A stretch of 64,000 nucleotides of DNA from Streptomyces venezuelae (GTDB taxonomy: Bacteria > Actinomycetota > Actinomycetes > Streptomycetales > Streptomycetaceae). Positions 1-7,740 of the stretch are shown piece after piece. The DNA is taken from positions 1,302,001 through 1,366,000 of the forward strand of contig NZ_CP029190.1 in the NCBI RefSeq assembly GCF_008642295.1, written 5' to 3'. Position 1 is the first letter of the stretch, and every line of letters starts with the position of its first letter. The notes below the pieces were generated by a model that was not told the DNA's origin, did not search any database, and saw only the letters and a program-made list of their open reading frames with translations. The position numbers and the translations under genes were made by a program.

Positions 1-497
1 ATGGCCACGCCCCAGGAGGTGTACCGGAAGACCAGCAGGAAGACGGTAATCAGCAGGCCGGCGGCGAGGATCGCGGCGATCCGGGTCTGGGCCAGGGTGA
101 CCGGTCCGAGGCGTACCACCGCGCTGCCCCAGGGGTCGCCGAGTGAGAGGACGTCGGTGCCGATGCGGCGGGTGAGGTCGGTGATGAGCAGGATGTCGAC
201 GCCGATGGTGACGATGGCCAGGACGCTCTGGTCCTGGCCCCGGTAGCGGCGCATGACGAGGAATTCGATGCCCGCGCCGACGGCGGCAGCCGCGGCCACC
301 CCGACCGCGAGTGCGAGCCAGAAGCCGAGGTCCTCGTGGAGGGTCGCGGTGACATAGCCGCCGGCCAGCAGCAGCGAGGCGTGGGCGAAGTTGACCACCT
401 CGGTGGCCTTGAAGATGACCACGAAGCCCAGCGCGATCAGGGCGTAGACGGAACCCATGGACAGCCCGCCGAGCAGCAGTTCGAGGAAGGTGCTCAT
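1..497 (-). CDS. livH: Branched-chain amino acid ABC transporter permease LivH (3' truncated by window edge)
   Basis: Inner-membrane permease of a LivFGHMK-type importer for branched-chain amino acids, or for amides and urea in some relatives. The visible 165 residues begin MSTFLELLLGG and are almost wholly hydrophobic. They include the family-typical N-terminal pattern GGLSMGSVYALIALGFV followed by NFAHASLLLAGGYV, and later a glycine-rich helix around VGAGIEFLVMRRYRGQ. Its ATG overlaps the livG stop by four bases, so it is translationally coupled as the third gene of livF-livG-livH. The gene runs off the left edge, where livM and the binding protein would be expected. LivH is preferred over LivM because of the short N-terminus and the NFAH motif. 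Confidence 0.9.
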   Translation of the reverse strand, partial: MSTFLELLLGGLSMGSVYALIALGFVVIFKATEVVNFAHASLLLAGGYVTATLHEDLGFWLALAVGVAAAAAVGAGIEFLVMRRYRGQDQSVLAIVTIGVDILLITDLTRRIGTDVLSLGDPWGSAVVRLGPVTLAQTRIAAILAAGLLITVFLLVFRYTSWGVA

Positions 498-1369
498 GCC
501 TCCTCCCCCAGGTAGGCCCGGACCACGGCCGGATCGTTCTGCACCTCGGCGGGGCTGCCCCCGCCGATCCGCTTTCCGAAGTCGAGTACGGTCACCGCGT
601 CCGCGAGCCGCATCACCACCCCCATGTCGTGTTCGACCAGCACGATCGAGATGCCGAGACCGTCGCGGACACCGGCGATGACGGCGGCCGTGCGCTGCCG
701 CTCGTCGGCCGTCATACCGGCGACGGGTTCGTCGAGGAGCAGCAGCCGGGGCTCTGTGCACAGGGCCCGGGCCAGCTCGACGAGCTTCTGTTTTCCGTAC
801 GGAAGGGAGCCCGCGGGCGCCGCGAGATCGCCTTCCAGGCCGACGAACGCGGCGATCTCCCGGACCCGCTCGCGGTGCCGGCGGTCCTCGCGGGCGGCGG
901 CCGGCAGCCGGAGGCCGGTGGCCAGGAATCCGGACCGCATCAGCCGGTGGCGGCCGAGCAGCAGGCTGTCGGCGACGGTGGTGTGCGGGGGCAGCGCCAG
1001 GTTCTGGAAGGTGCGGGCGACCCCGAGGGCGGCCACCGCGTGCGGGGCGAGGCCGGTGAGTTCGGTCCCGCCGAACCGGACACTGCCCGAGGTGGCCCGG
1101 TACACGCCGGAGAGCACGTTGAAGCAGGTGGACTTGCCGGCTCCGTTGGGGCCGATGACGGCGTGCACGCTGCCGGGCGCCACGGTGAAGGAGACCGCGT
1201 CGAGGGCGGTGAGTCCGGCGAACCGGACGGTGACGCCGTCGACGACGAGCTCGGCGGACACGGTCTCGGGGGACACCGTCTCGGGGGACCCGGTCTCGGG
1301 GGACCCGGTCTCGGGGGACCCGGTCTCGGGGGACCCGGTCTCGGGGGACCCGGTCTCGGGGGTGCTCAT
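494..1369 (-). CDS. livG: Branched-chain amino acid ABC transporter ATP-binding protein LivG
   Basis: ATPase subunit energising the Liv importer. 291 residues: a repetitive N-terminal tail (residues 4-38), then a normal ABC domain with Walker A GPNGAGKST at 73-81, the LivG-type signature LPYGKQ, Walker B LLLLDEP, and the H-loop in VEHDMGVV. The C-terminal AYLGEEA end is typical of LivG. It overlaps livF upstream (ATGA, 1366-1369) and livH downstream. The odd feature is the tail: five PETGS and two PETVS pentapeptides sit between the start codon and the first ABC strand, encoded by a 15-bp tandem repeat. No internal start with a good ribosome site lies after the repeat, so the tail is probably translated. 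Confidence 0.95.
   Translation of the reverse strand: MSTPETGSPETGSPETGSPETGSPETGSPETVSPETVSAELVVDGVTVRFAGLTALDAVSFTVAPGSVHAVIGPNGAGKSTCFNVLSGVYRATSGSVRFGGTELTGLAPHAVAALGVARTFQNLALPPHTTVADSLLLGRHRLMRSGFLATGLRLPAAAREDRRHRERVREIAAFVGLEGDLAAPAGSLPYGKQKLVELARALCTEPRLLLLDEPVAGMTADERQRTAAVIAGVRDGLGISIVLVEHDMGVVMRLADAVTVLDFGKRIGGGSPAEVQNDPAVVRAYLGEEA
1262..1366. repeat. 15-bp tandem repeat, seven copies, inside the 5' end of livG
   Basis: Seven head-to-tail 15-bp units (plus strand ggtctcgggggaccc and close variants) occupy about 105 bp immediately after the livG start codon. The five copies nearest the start are nearly identical and encode PETGS; the two inner copies carry a changed base and encode PETVS. 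Because the unit is a multiple of three, copy number can change without breaking the frame. The uniform outer copies suggest recent slippage expansion. Confidence 0.95.
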
Positions 1370-2157
1370 GCGGACCACCTGCGCAGCTCCCGGGCGGGCC
1401 GGCGCGGCCCCGGCACCCCGGGCTCGCCGATGCCCAGGTAGCGGCGGCGGACCTCGTCGGAGGCCGCCAGCTCGGCGGCCGGGCCCTCCAGGGTGACCTC
1501 GCCGACCTCCAGTACGTACGCCCGGGAGGCCAGCCGCAGCGCCAGCGCCGCGTTCTGCTCGACCAGCAGCACGGACGTACCGGCGGCATTGATCTCGGTG
1601 ACCGTCTCGGCGATGGTCGCGGCCATCTTCGGAGCCAGCCCGAGGGACGGCTCGTCGAGCAGCAGCAGCCGGGGCCGGGCCATCAGGGCCCGCCCCAGGG
1701 CGAGCATCTGCTGCTCGCCGCCGGACAGCAGCCCGGCCCGCTGCCGGGACCGCCGGGCCAGCACCGGGAACAGCTCGTGCACCCGGGCGAGCGAGGCGGC
1801 CACTTCGGCCCGGGAGCCGGCCCGCGCACCGAGCGTCCCGGCCCGCAGGTTGTCCGCCACGCTCATCCGGGCGAACACCTGCCGCCCCTCCGGAACCTGT
1901 ACCACCCCGGCGGCCACCACCTCGGCCGGGCTCAGACCGTCCAGCGGCCGTCCGTCGAAGCTGATGCCTCCCCCGGTGACGGCGCCCCGGTGGAACCCCA
2001 GGGTCCGGGACACCGCGCGCAGCAGCGTGGACTTCCCCGCGCCGTTGCCTCCCAGTACGACGGCCACGGCACCGGCCGGCACCTCCAGCGACACGGAGCG
2101 CAGCGCCCGCACCGGCCCGTAGCCGATGGACAGCGCCCGCACCTGAAGCGAACCCAC
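1366..2157 (-). CDS. livF: Branched-chain amino acid ABC transporter ATP-binding protein LivF
   Basis: Second ATPase of the Liv importer, first gene of the operon. 263 residues with Walker A GGNGAGKST at 36-44, signature LLSGGEQQMLALGRAL, Walker B LLLLDEPSLGLAP and the LivF-typical VEQNAALAL H-loop region; it ends near YLGIGEPG. The GTG start at 2157 is chosen because a good ribosome site (AAGGGAGAGGAC) lies just upstream and the domain begins at once. Its stop overlaps the livG start (ATGA). The 177-bp gap to the divergent PucR gene must hold the operon promoter, and that regulator is the natural candidate to control it. Confidence 0.95.
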   Translation of the reverse strand: MGSLQVRALSIGYGPVRALRSVSLEVPAGAVAVVLGGNGAGKSTLLRAVSRTLGFHRGAVTGGGISFDGRPLDGLSPAEVVAAGVVQVPEGRQVFARMSVADNLRAGTLGARAGSRAEVAASLARVHELFPVLARRSRQRAGLLSGGEQQMLALGRALMARPRLLLLDEPSLGLAPKMAATIAETVTEINAAGTSVLLVEQNAALALRLASRAYVLEVGEVTLEGPAAELAASDEVRRRYLGIGEPGVPGPRRPARELRRWSA

Positions 2158-2334
2158 GTCCTCTCCCTTCCTTGTGCTGGCGCACACACCAGCACCGGCC
2201 GGACCGCGCGTCCACGGCCGGAAGCCGAATCGCTGCCGATGACCAGCCGGAAGCGGGGTGCGGTTGTGCAGGCGCACAGACCTGCGGTCGCGGTCCATGA
2301 CGGGAGCCGGGCGGGGGTGACATCCTCTGCGGCC
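2158..2334. promoter_or_regulatory. Divergent promoter region between livF operon and PucR gene
   Basis: Shared 177-bp control region for the leftward liv operon and the rightward regulator gene. I see no convincing -35/-10 pair or strong inverted repeat. The only supported sites are the livF ribosome site next to 2158-2175 and a GGGGGTGA stretch at 2313-2320 that may serve the PucR start. Regulation of liv by the adjacent PucR protein is inferred from position only. Confidence 0.5.
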
Positions 2335-3579
2335 ATGGGCGGGCAGAGAGCGCGTACGGACGTGGAGTGGTCGGTTCTGCTGGGGGCTGCCGAGGTGCTG
2401 ATGGACCGGATCCCGGCCCTCACCGACCAGTTGATCGGCGACCTGGTGAAACATTCACCGCTGTTCGATCTGGCGGTCCCGCGGGACGAGCACTGGCAGC
2501 AGGTGAGCGAGGCGATGCACTACGGCATCGAGGCCTTCGCCGCGCGCCGTTCCGAACCCCGCAAGGACCTCGTCTACGCGGAGGAACTGGGGCGCCGGCG
2601 GGCGGGCCAGGGGCTCCCGCTGGACCTGCTGCTGTACGCGTACCGGCGGGCGGGGCGGCTGACCTGGGAGGCCCTGCTGGACATCGTCACCGAACGGGAT
2701 CCGGACGCCCTGCCGGTGCTCGCCCGTACCGCGGGTGCGATGTGGGCGGGCATCGAGCAGCAGGCCGCGGCGACGGCGGAGGCGTACCGGACCGCGGAGC
2801 GGGAGATGCGGCAGCGCAGCGACGAACGGGTCCAGGCGCTGCTGGACGCGCTGCTGGAGGGCGAGGCGGGGGTGGAACTGGCGGCCCGCGCCGCCGCCGG
2901 CCTGGACCTGCCGGAACAGGGGCGGTACGCGGTGGTGGTGCTGCCGGCCGACCGGAGGGACGCGCTGCACCGCATCGAGGCGGTCGGCGGGATGCGGCTG
3001 TTCTGGCGGATGCGGACGGAACGGGAACTGGCGGTGGTGGCCCTCGGGCCGTGCTCGCTGGACGACCTCACGGCGGAACTGACCGACCGCTGCCCGGGGC
3101 CGGGCGGGATCAGCCCGGTGGTGGACGGCCTCACCGAACTCGGCCGGGCCCGCCGACTGGCGGAAACCGCCCTGCGCACCTGCGGTCCGGAGGACCGCGC
3201 GCTGGTCCGCCTCACGGACCGGCTGCCCACCGCGCTGGTCGTGCGCCAGCCCGAACTCGCGGCGGAACTCATCGCCTCGGTCCTCGGCCCGCTGCTGGAA
3301 CTGGACCCGGCGGACCGGGCGGTCCTGCTGGACACGCTGGACGCGTGGCTGGCCTCGGAGGGCTCGGCGGGCCGGGCGGCCACCCGCCTGTACTGCCACC
3401 GCAACACGGTCTTCAACCGCCTGCGCCGCCTGGAACAACTCACCTCCCGCTCCCTCTCCCGCCCCCACGACCTCACGGCCCTGACCCTGGCCCGCGACGC
3501 ATACCGCCTGTCGACAACGCCACCCCCGACACTTTTCCCTCGTCAGACCGAGGAGCAAGATCATAAAATCAGGCCATGA
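2335..3579 (+). CDS. PucR/CdaR-type helix-turn-helix transcriptional regulator
   Basis: 414-residue DNA-binding regulator of the PucR C-terminal HTH_30 class, whose members commonly control purine, amino acid or nitrogen utilisation genes. The last 70 residues hold the diagnostic helix-turn-helix: RAATRLYCHRNTVFNRLRRL at about 347-366, where HRNTV is the family hallmark. The N-terminal two thirds resembles the RsbRD-like sensor region (IPALTDQL, then DLVYAEELGRRRAGQGLPLD) followed by a GGDEF-like fold remnant. ATG 2335 is used; an in-frame GTG at 2317 would add six residues. It is divergent from livF and its stop overlaps the cupin start. No TM segment is seen, so it is cytoplasmic. The effector is unknown. 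Confidence 0.85.
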   Translation: MGGQRARTDVEWSVLLGAAEVLMDRIPALTDQLIGDLVKHSPLFDLAVPRDEHWQQVSEAMHYGIEAFAARRSEPRKDLVYAEELGRRRAGQGLPLDLLLYAYRRAGRLTWEALLDIVTERDPDALPVLARTAGAMWAGIEQQAAATAEAYRTAEREMRQRSDERVQALLDALLEGEAGVELAARAAAGLDLPEQGRYAVVVLPADRRDALHRIEAVGGMRLFWRMRTERELAVVALGPCSLDDLTAELTDRCPGPGGISPVVDGLTELGRARRLAETALRTCGPEDRALVRLTDRLPTALVVRQPELAAELIASVLGPLLELDPADRAVLLDTLDAWLASEGSAGRAATRLYCHRNTVFNRLRRLEQLTSRSLSRPHDLTALTLARDAYRLSTTPPPTLFPRQTEEQDHKIRP

Positions 3580-4097
3580 CCCAGGAAACGCCCCTTGAGA
3601 CCCCGTCCGCCTCGCCGTTCGCGCCGGTGCTGACCCGTCATGCCGACGCCGAGACCTGCGCGGACCCCAGCAGTGTGATGACGCTGCTCGCCGACTCGGA
3701 CAGCACGGACGACGGCTTCACCAGCTACCGGTCCACGTTCGCCAAGGGGGCCGTGGGAGCGCCCGCGCACTTCCACACCAAGGCGACGGAGCTGTTCTTC
3801 GTGATCAGCGGTTCCCTCCAGGTGCTGGTGGGCGAGGAGGTCACCGTCCTGGAGGCGGGCGACTTCCTGGCCGTTCCGCCCCACACGCCGCACGCCTTCG
3901 CGGCGGCGCCGGGCTGCGAGGCGGACGTCCTGTTCGTCTTCACCCCGGGCATGGGCCGCTTCGACTACCTCCGTCTGCTCGGCCGGGTCATGCGTGGCGA
4001 GGCCGATCCGAAGGAGATCGCCGAGTCCGCCGAACGGTTCGACAACCACTACGTCGACAGCCCGGCCTGGCGTGCCGCCCTGGAGGCGTCGGCGTGA
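3576..4097 (+). CDS. Single-domain cupin protein (quercetin dioxygenase-like)
   Basis: 173-residue cupin. The metal-binding pattern is intact: HFH at 65-67, Glu72 in TELFF, then PPHTPH with His106, giving the usual three-His-one-Glu site inside a small beta barrel. A C-terminal helical extension (GRFDYLRLLGRVMRG) matches proteins annotated as quercetin 2,3-dioxygenase-like, but nothing shows the actual substrate. The start ATG overlaps the PucR stop by four bases and the stop overlaps the VOC gene, so PucR, cupin and VOC look like one transcript. Probably a small metal-dependent dioxygenase, isomerase or ligand-sensing protein. Confidence 0.85.
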   Translation: MTQETPLETPSASPFAPVLTRHADAETCADPSSVMTLLADSDSTDDGFTSYRSTFAKGAVGAPAHFHTKATELFFVISGSLQVLVGEEVTVLEAGDFLAVPPHTPHAFAAAPGCEADVLFVFTPGMGRFDYLRLLGRVMRGEADPKEIAESAERFDNHYVDSPAWRAALEASA

Positions 4098-4492
4098 TCG
4101 ACGCAGCGCTGCACGTCCGGGTGGCACGGCCCTCCCGGGACCTCGCCGCCGCGGAACGCTTCTACGTGCACGGCCTCGGCCTGGACGTCCTGTGGCGCAC
4201 CACCGAACGCGTCCCGGGCGAGCACGACCTCCTGATGGTCGGCCCGCCCGGTGCCGGCTGGCACTTCGAGCTGACGCACGACCCCGAGCACCCGCTGGAG
4301 CCGACCCCGACGGTGGACGACCTGTTCGTGGTCTACCTCGGCACTCCCGTGGACGAGTCCTCGGTCGACCGCCTGGTGGCGGCCGGCGGAACCCGTGTCC
4401 CAGCGCACAACCCGTACTGGGACGAGCACGGCGTGACGATCGCCGACCCGGACGGCTACCGCCTGGTGCTGTGCTCGCGCACCTGGGCTTGA
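4094..4492 (+). CDS. VOC (glyoxalase/bleomycin resistance/dioxygenase) family protein
   Basis: 132 residues with the two beta-alpha-beta-beta-beta halves of the vicinal-oxygen-chelate fold: LHVRVARPSRDLAAAERFYV opens the first half and VDRLVAAGGTRVPAHNPYWD leads to the typical close ITIADPDGYRLVLC-like strand (here VTIADPDGYRLVLC). A GTG start at 4094 overlaps the cupin stop (GTGA). Metal-binding sites in this family are one His or Glu per repeat; His7 and the Glu near the end of each half could serve, but I cannot assign them firmly. Function could be lactoylglutathione lyase-like, isomerase or antibiotic binding. The chemistry is unknown. Confidence 0.8.
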   Translation: MIDAALHVRVARPSRDLAAAERFYVHGLGLDVLWRTTERVPGEHDLLMVGPPGAGWHFELTHDPEHPLEPTPTVDDLFVVYLGTPVDESSVDRLVAAGGTRVPAHNPYWDEHGVTIADPDGYRLVLCSRTWA

Positions 4493-4554
4493 CCTCGATC
4501 TTGGTCGAGGTTGTTGGGTGAGTGGTGGCCGCAATCGCAGCCACCACTCACCCA
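4493..4554 (+). promoter_or_regulatory. Two hairpins in the gap before the SnoaL-like gene
   Basis: Right after the VOC stop codon a 6-bp stem (cctcga/tcgagg, 4493-4510) is followed by a perfect 15-bp stem at 4515-4529 and 4540-4554 with a 10-base loop. No T-run follows. The second hairpin ends 26 bases before the next start codon. It may be a terminator for the PucR-cupin-VOC transcript or an operator or attenuator for the SnoaL-like gene. Confidence 0.7.
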
Positions 4555-4580
4555 CCCGCCCGGAACGGAAGGACACCGTC

Positions 4581-5000
4581 ATGTCGACTGACATTCTCAT
4601 AGTGGGAACGATCTCGCCGGGGACCCAGGCCGCAGTGACCGCTGTGGTGAAGGGCCTGGAGCATGCGTTCAACACGAAGGACCCGGTCGCACTCGGCGAG
4701 CAGTTCACCGAACACGCCTCCTGGACCAACGCGGGGGGCACGCGACTTGACGGCAGGCCGGCCATCGTCGAGTTCAGCGGCCCGGCGATGAAGACCTTCC
4801 TCCGCGACTCCTTCGCCCGGTACGACGTGGCCAAGATGCTGGAGATAGCCCCCGAAGTCATCGCGGTGAACGTGGTCCAGACCCGCACGGACAGCGCAGG
4901 CAACCCGGTGGACGGCCCACAAGGAGCGACGCTCTACGTAATCACCAAGGAAGCAGACAGCTGGCGCATCGCGGCCGGCCAAAACATGGCCGTCGCCTAA
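4581..5000 (+). CDS. SgcJ/EcaC-family SnoaL-like (NTF2 fold) protein
   Basis: 139 residues resembling the SgcJ/EcaC branch of the SnoaL/NTF2 superfamily: an N-terminal helix AVVKGLEHAFNTKDPVALGE, the beta-strand FTEHASWTNAGGTRLDGRPA that forms the pocket rim, and a C-terminal strand VITKEADSWRIAAGQN. These proteins are small ligand-binding or isomerase-like folds, often of unknown role. ATG 4581 follows a clear GGAACGGAAGGA ribosome site, so longer upstream starts are not needed. It stands alone behind a strong hairpin, suggesting its own regulation. No signal peptide is seen. Confidence 0.75.
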   Translation: MSTDILIVGTISPGTQAAVTAVVKGLEHAFNTKDPVALGEQFTEHASWTNAGGTRLDGRPAIVEFSGPAMKTFLRDSFARYDVAKMLEIAPEVIAVNVVQTRTDSAGNPVDGPQGATLYVITKEADSWRIAAGQNMAVA

Positions 5001-5047
5001 CGCTCGCGCCGCCCCGCCTGATGGGGTCCCGACTCCGCCGGATCGGA

Positions 5048-5072
5048 ACTCCCCACCCGCAAGGCGGGGAGT
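5048..5072 (+). terminator. Terminator-like hairpin after the SnoaL-like gene
   Basis: A 7-bp stem ACTCCCC/GGGGAGT (5048-5054 with 5066-5072) and an 11-base loop lies 48 bases after the stop codon. It has no T-run, as is common in high-GC actinobacteria. Confidence 0.5.
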
Positions 5073-5345
5073 CGACCGGCCCGCTTGCCGCCTCACTGCC
5101 GGAGGGCATCGTGGTCGTTGGCGGTCTATGTCCGGCCCACAGGCGGCCTGGGGACGCCGAACCGGCGGGAGCGCGTAGCGATCTGGTGCGTTCCCGGGGC
5201 TCCGACCCGCCCGGCCAGTCCCGGGTTCGCTCTGCCACGGCTCACCGCCCGACAGGGCGGCCGGTCGGCCGGAGCCGCCGGCCGGCCTTCCCAGCCAAGC
5301 CGCATCCGGGGCGGGTCCCCCTTGCCGTCCCTCCCCCGGGGGCCG

Positions 5346-5477
5346 CCCGACAGTCCTTGTCTTTCCGGGACCGGCCGTCCTGTCAAGGGTGGAGCGCAGC
5401 GACATCGCGGAGCGACGCGACGAAGGAGCGCCCTTGACAGGGCGGACGGGCACGGAAGGACACTGAGGACTGACGGG
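5346..5477. repeat. Large imperfect palindromic intergenic element
   Basis: Two arms of about 44-47 bases face each other around a core of about 41 bases. The inner ends are a perfect inverted pair cctgtcaaggg (5379-5389) and cccttgacagg (5431-5441). Outward, cccgacagtccttgtctttcc on the left matches the reverse complement of the right arm (up to 5477) with small gaps. It sits in the 613-bp gap 5001-5613 between the SnoaL-like and alkylation-repair genes. The rest of that gap is GC-rich, with the hairpin at 5048-5072 and no gene I can support. It looks like a REP/MITE-type mobile palindromic unit or a strong bidirectional structure. Confidence 0.75.
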
Positions 5478-5613
5478 CAGCCCCCGGGCCACCCGCACCC
5501 CCGCGCCCCCTCGCTCCGCCCCAGAGAAAACACCCGCCCCAGCCCCCCGCCCCGTATCCTTGATGTCGGAAAACCGCCAGCCGCGGCACCCCCACCCCCC
5601 GGATGCTGGATCC

Positions 5614-7125
5614 ATGCACACCGACACCGAGCGTTGCGTCAGGGCCGTCCAGTCGAAGGACGCGCGGTTCGACGGGTGGTTCTTCACCGCCGTGCGGACC
5701 ACCGGGATCTACTGCCGGCCGAGCTGCCCCGCCGTGCCCCCCAAGGTCGAGAACATGACCTTCCTGCCCAGTGCCGCGGCCTGCCAGCAGGCCGGCTACC
5801 GGGCCTGTAAACGGTGCCGGCCGGACACCAGTCCCGGTTCGCCGGAGTGGAACGCCCGGGCCGATGCCGTGGCGCGGGCCATGCGGCTCATCCGGGACGG
5901 GGTCGTCGACCGGGAAGGCGTGCCGGGGCTGGCCGCCCGGCTGGGGTATTCGACCCGGCAGGTGGAACGGCAGCTGAACGCCGAGCTCGGGGCCGGGCCG
6001 CTGGCCCTGGCCCGGGCGCAGCGCGCCCAGACCGCGCGGCTGCTGATCGAGACCTCGGCGCTGCCGATGGCCGACATCGCCTTCGCGGCCGGCTTCTCCT
6101 CCATCCGGACCTTCAACGAGACAGTCCGCGAAGTGTTCGCCCTGGCCCCCGGTGAACTGCGCGCCCGAGCCGGACACACCAGGAGCAACGGCAACGGCAA
6201 CGGTCCGGCCCCCTCCCCCTCCCAGACCCCCGGCACCCTGTCCCTCCGCCTCCCCTACCGCGCCCCGCTCAACCCGGACAACCTCTTCGGGCATCTCGCG
6301 GCAACGGCCGTCCCCGGGGTGGAGGAGTGGCGGAACGGGGCCTACCGGCGGACGCTCCGCCTGCCGTACGGGACCGGGGTGGTGTCCCTGACCCCGCAGC
6401 CGGACCACATCGGCTGCCAGCTGGCCCTGACCGACCTGCGGGATCTGACGATCGCGATCAGCCGGTGCCGGTGGATGCTGGACCTGGACGCCGATCCGGA
6501 GGCGGTGGACGAGCAGCTGCGGGCCGATCCGCTGCTGGCGCCGCTGGTGGACAAGGCGCCCGGGCGCCGGGTGCCGCGTACGGTCGATGCGGCGGAGTTC
6601 GCCGTACGGGCCGTACTCGGCCAGCAGGTGTCCACAGCAGCGGCCCGCACCCATGCGGGTCGGCTGGTCGCCGCGCACGGTGAGCCGGTGGCCGATCCGG
6701 ACCCCAGCGGGGGCCTGACCCATCTCTTCCCCTCCCCCGAGGCGCTCGCCGGGCTGGACCCGGAGACGCTCGCACTGCCCCGCAGCCGCCGGACGACGCT
6801 GACCACGCTGGTCGGAGCGCTGGCGGACGGTTCACTGCCACTGGGCATCGACAGCGACTGGGAGGCCGCGCGGGCACAGCTCGCGGCGCTGCCGGGGTTC
6901 GGGCCGTGGACCACCGAGGTGATCGCCATGCGCGCGCTGGGTGACCCGGATGCGTTCCTTCCGTCCGATCTCGGGGTACGTCGGGCCGCGGCCGGGCTGG
7001 GACTGCCGTCCTCGCCCTCCGCTCTGACCGCCCGGGCGGCGGGCTGGCGGCCGTGGCGAGCGTACGCCGTCCAGTACCTGTGGGCGACGGACGACCACCC
7101 CATCAACCTGTTGCCCACCGTCTGA
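5614..7125 (+). CDS. Ada-type regulator fused to AlkA 3-methyladenine DNA glycosylase
   Basis: 503 residues, three parts. Residues 1-75 are the Ada zinc domain with all four cysteines (Cys34, Cys38, Cys65, Cys68; GIYCRPSCPA and ACKRCRPD) that in Ada accept methyl groups from phosphotriesters. Residues 80-175 are an AraC-type helix-turn-helix (LAARLGYSTRQVERQL; MADIAFAAGFSSIRTFNETV). Residues 210-503 are AlkA: N-terminal barrel, then HhH-GPD with LPGFGPWTTEVIAMRALGD and the catalytic Asp in LPSDLGVRRA. The Ada methylguanine domain is absent; that activity is supplied by the next gene. Actinobacterial AdaA-AlkA fusions of this layout are known. The start MHTDTERC is chosen because the domain begins there. 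Confidence 0.92.
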   Translation: MHTDTERCVRAVQSKDARFDGWFFTAVRTTGIYCRPSCPAVPPKVENMTFLPSAAACQQAGYRACKRCRPDTSPGSPEWNARADAVARAMRLIRDGVVDREGVPGLAARLGYSTRQVERQLNAELGAGPLALARAQRAQTARLLIETSALPMADIAFAAGFSSIRTFNETVREVFALAPGELRARAGHTRSNGNGNGPAPSPSQTPGTLSLRLPYRAPLNPDNLFGHLAATAVPGVEEWRNGAYRRTLRLPYGTGVVSLTPQPDHIGCQLALTDLRDLTIAISRCRWMLDLDADPEAVDEQLRADPLLAPLVDKAPGRRVPRTVDAAEFAVRAVLGQQVSTAAARTHAGRLVAAHGEPVADPDPSGGLTHLFPSPEALAGLDPETLALPRSRRTTLTTLVGALADGSLPLGIDSDWEAARAQLAALPGFGPWTTEVIAMRALGDPDAFLPSDLGVRRAAAGLGLPSSPSALTARAAGWRPWRAYAVQYLWATDDHPINLLPTV

Positions 7126-7188
7126 CCGCCCGCCCCCTCCCCTCCCCTCCCATCCCCCCACCACCGTTCACTTCTCAGGAGAGTCATC

Positions 7189-7695
7189 GTGAACAGCAAG
7201 CACCACGCAGTCGTCGACAGCCCCTACGGGCCGCTCACCCTGGTCGCCACCGAGGGCGTCCTCAGCGGCCTCTATATGACCGGGCAGCGGCACCGGCCGC
7301 CGGAGGAGGCCTTCGGTGTGCGGGTCGATGCCGCCGAGGAGCCCTTCCCCGAGGTGGCGCGGCAGCTGACGGCGTACTTCGCCGGGGAGTTGACCGAGTT
7401 CGACCTGCCGGTCCGCCTCGAGGGCACCGAGTTCCAGCGCAGCGTCTGGGCGCAGCTCCAGCGCATCCCGTACGGCGAGACCTGGTCGTACGGGGAACTG
7501 GCCGGCCGGCTCGGGAAGCCGAACGCCTCCCGGGCGGTAGGCCTGGCCAACGGGAAGAACCCGGTCGGGATCATCGTGCCCTGCCACCGGGTGATCGGGG
7601 CGTCGGGGAGCATGACCGGGTACGGCGGCGGGGTGGATCGGAAGGAGCGGCTGCTGGCCTTCGAGGCAGGCGAACGCACCCTCCTGGACAACTGA
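7189..7695 (+). CDS. ogt: Methylated-DNA-[protein]-cysteine S-methyltransferase
   Basis: 168-residue suicide repair enzyme that moves the alkyl group of O6-alkylguanine to its own cysteine. The active site PCHRVIG (VGIIVPCHRVIGASGSMTGY) and the conserved recognition segment NPVG are intact, with the preceding helix SYGELAGRLGKPNASRAVG. The length fits Ogt/MGMT without the Ada zinc domain. GTG 7189 is supported by AGGAGAG seven bases upstream. It lies 63 bp after the Ada-AlkA fusion on the same strand and likely shares its adaptive control. Together the two genes reconstitute the Ada response with the parts split differently from E. coli Ada. Confidence 0.95.
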   Translation: MNSKHHAVVDSPYGPLTLVATEGVLSGLYMTGQRHRPPEEAFGVRVDAAEEPFPEVARQLTAYFAGELTEFDLPVRLEGTEFQRSVWAQLQRIPYGETWSYGELAGRLGKPNASRAVGLANGKNPVGIIVPCHRVIGASGSMTGYGGGVDRKERLLAFEAGERTLLDN

Positions 7696-7740
7696 ACCTC
7701 GCGTCGCCCCGCCCCAGCCCGCGTACCGCGCCCAGCCCGC

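Noticed and set aside
1262..1366. Sortase (LPXTG) anchor motif in the PETGS repeat
   Set aside because: It is at the N-terminus of a cytoplasmic ATPase with no signal peptide, and the L of LPXTG is missing.
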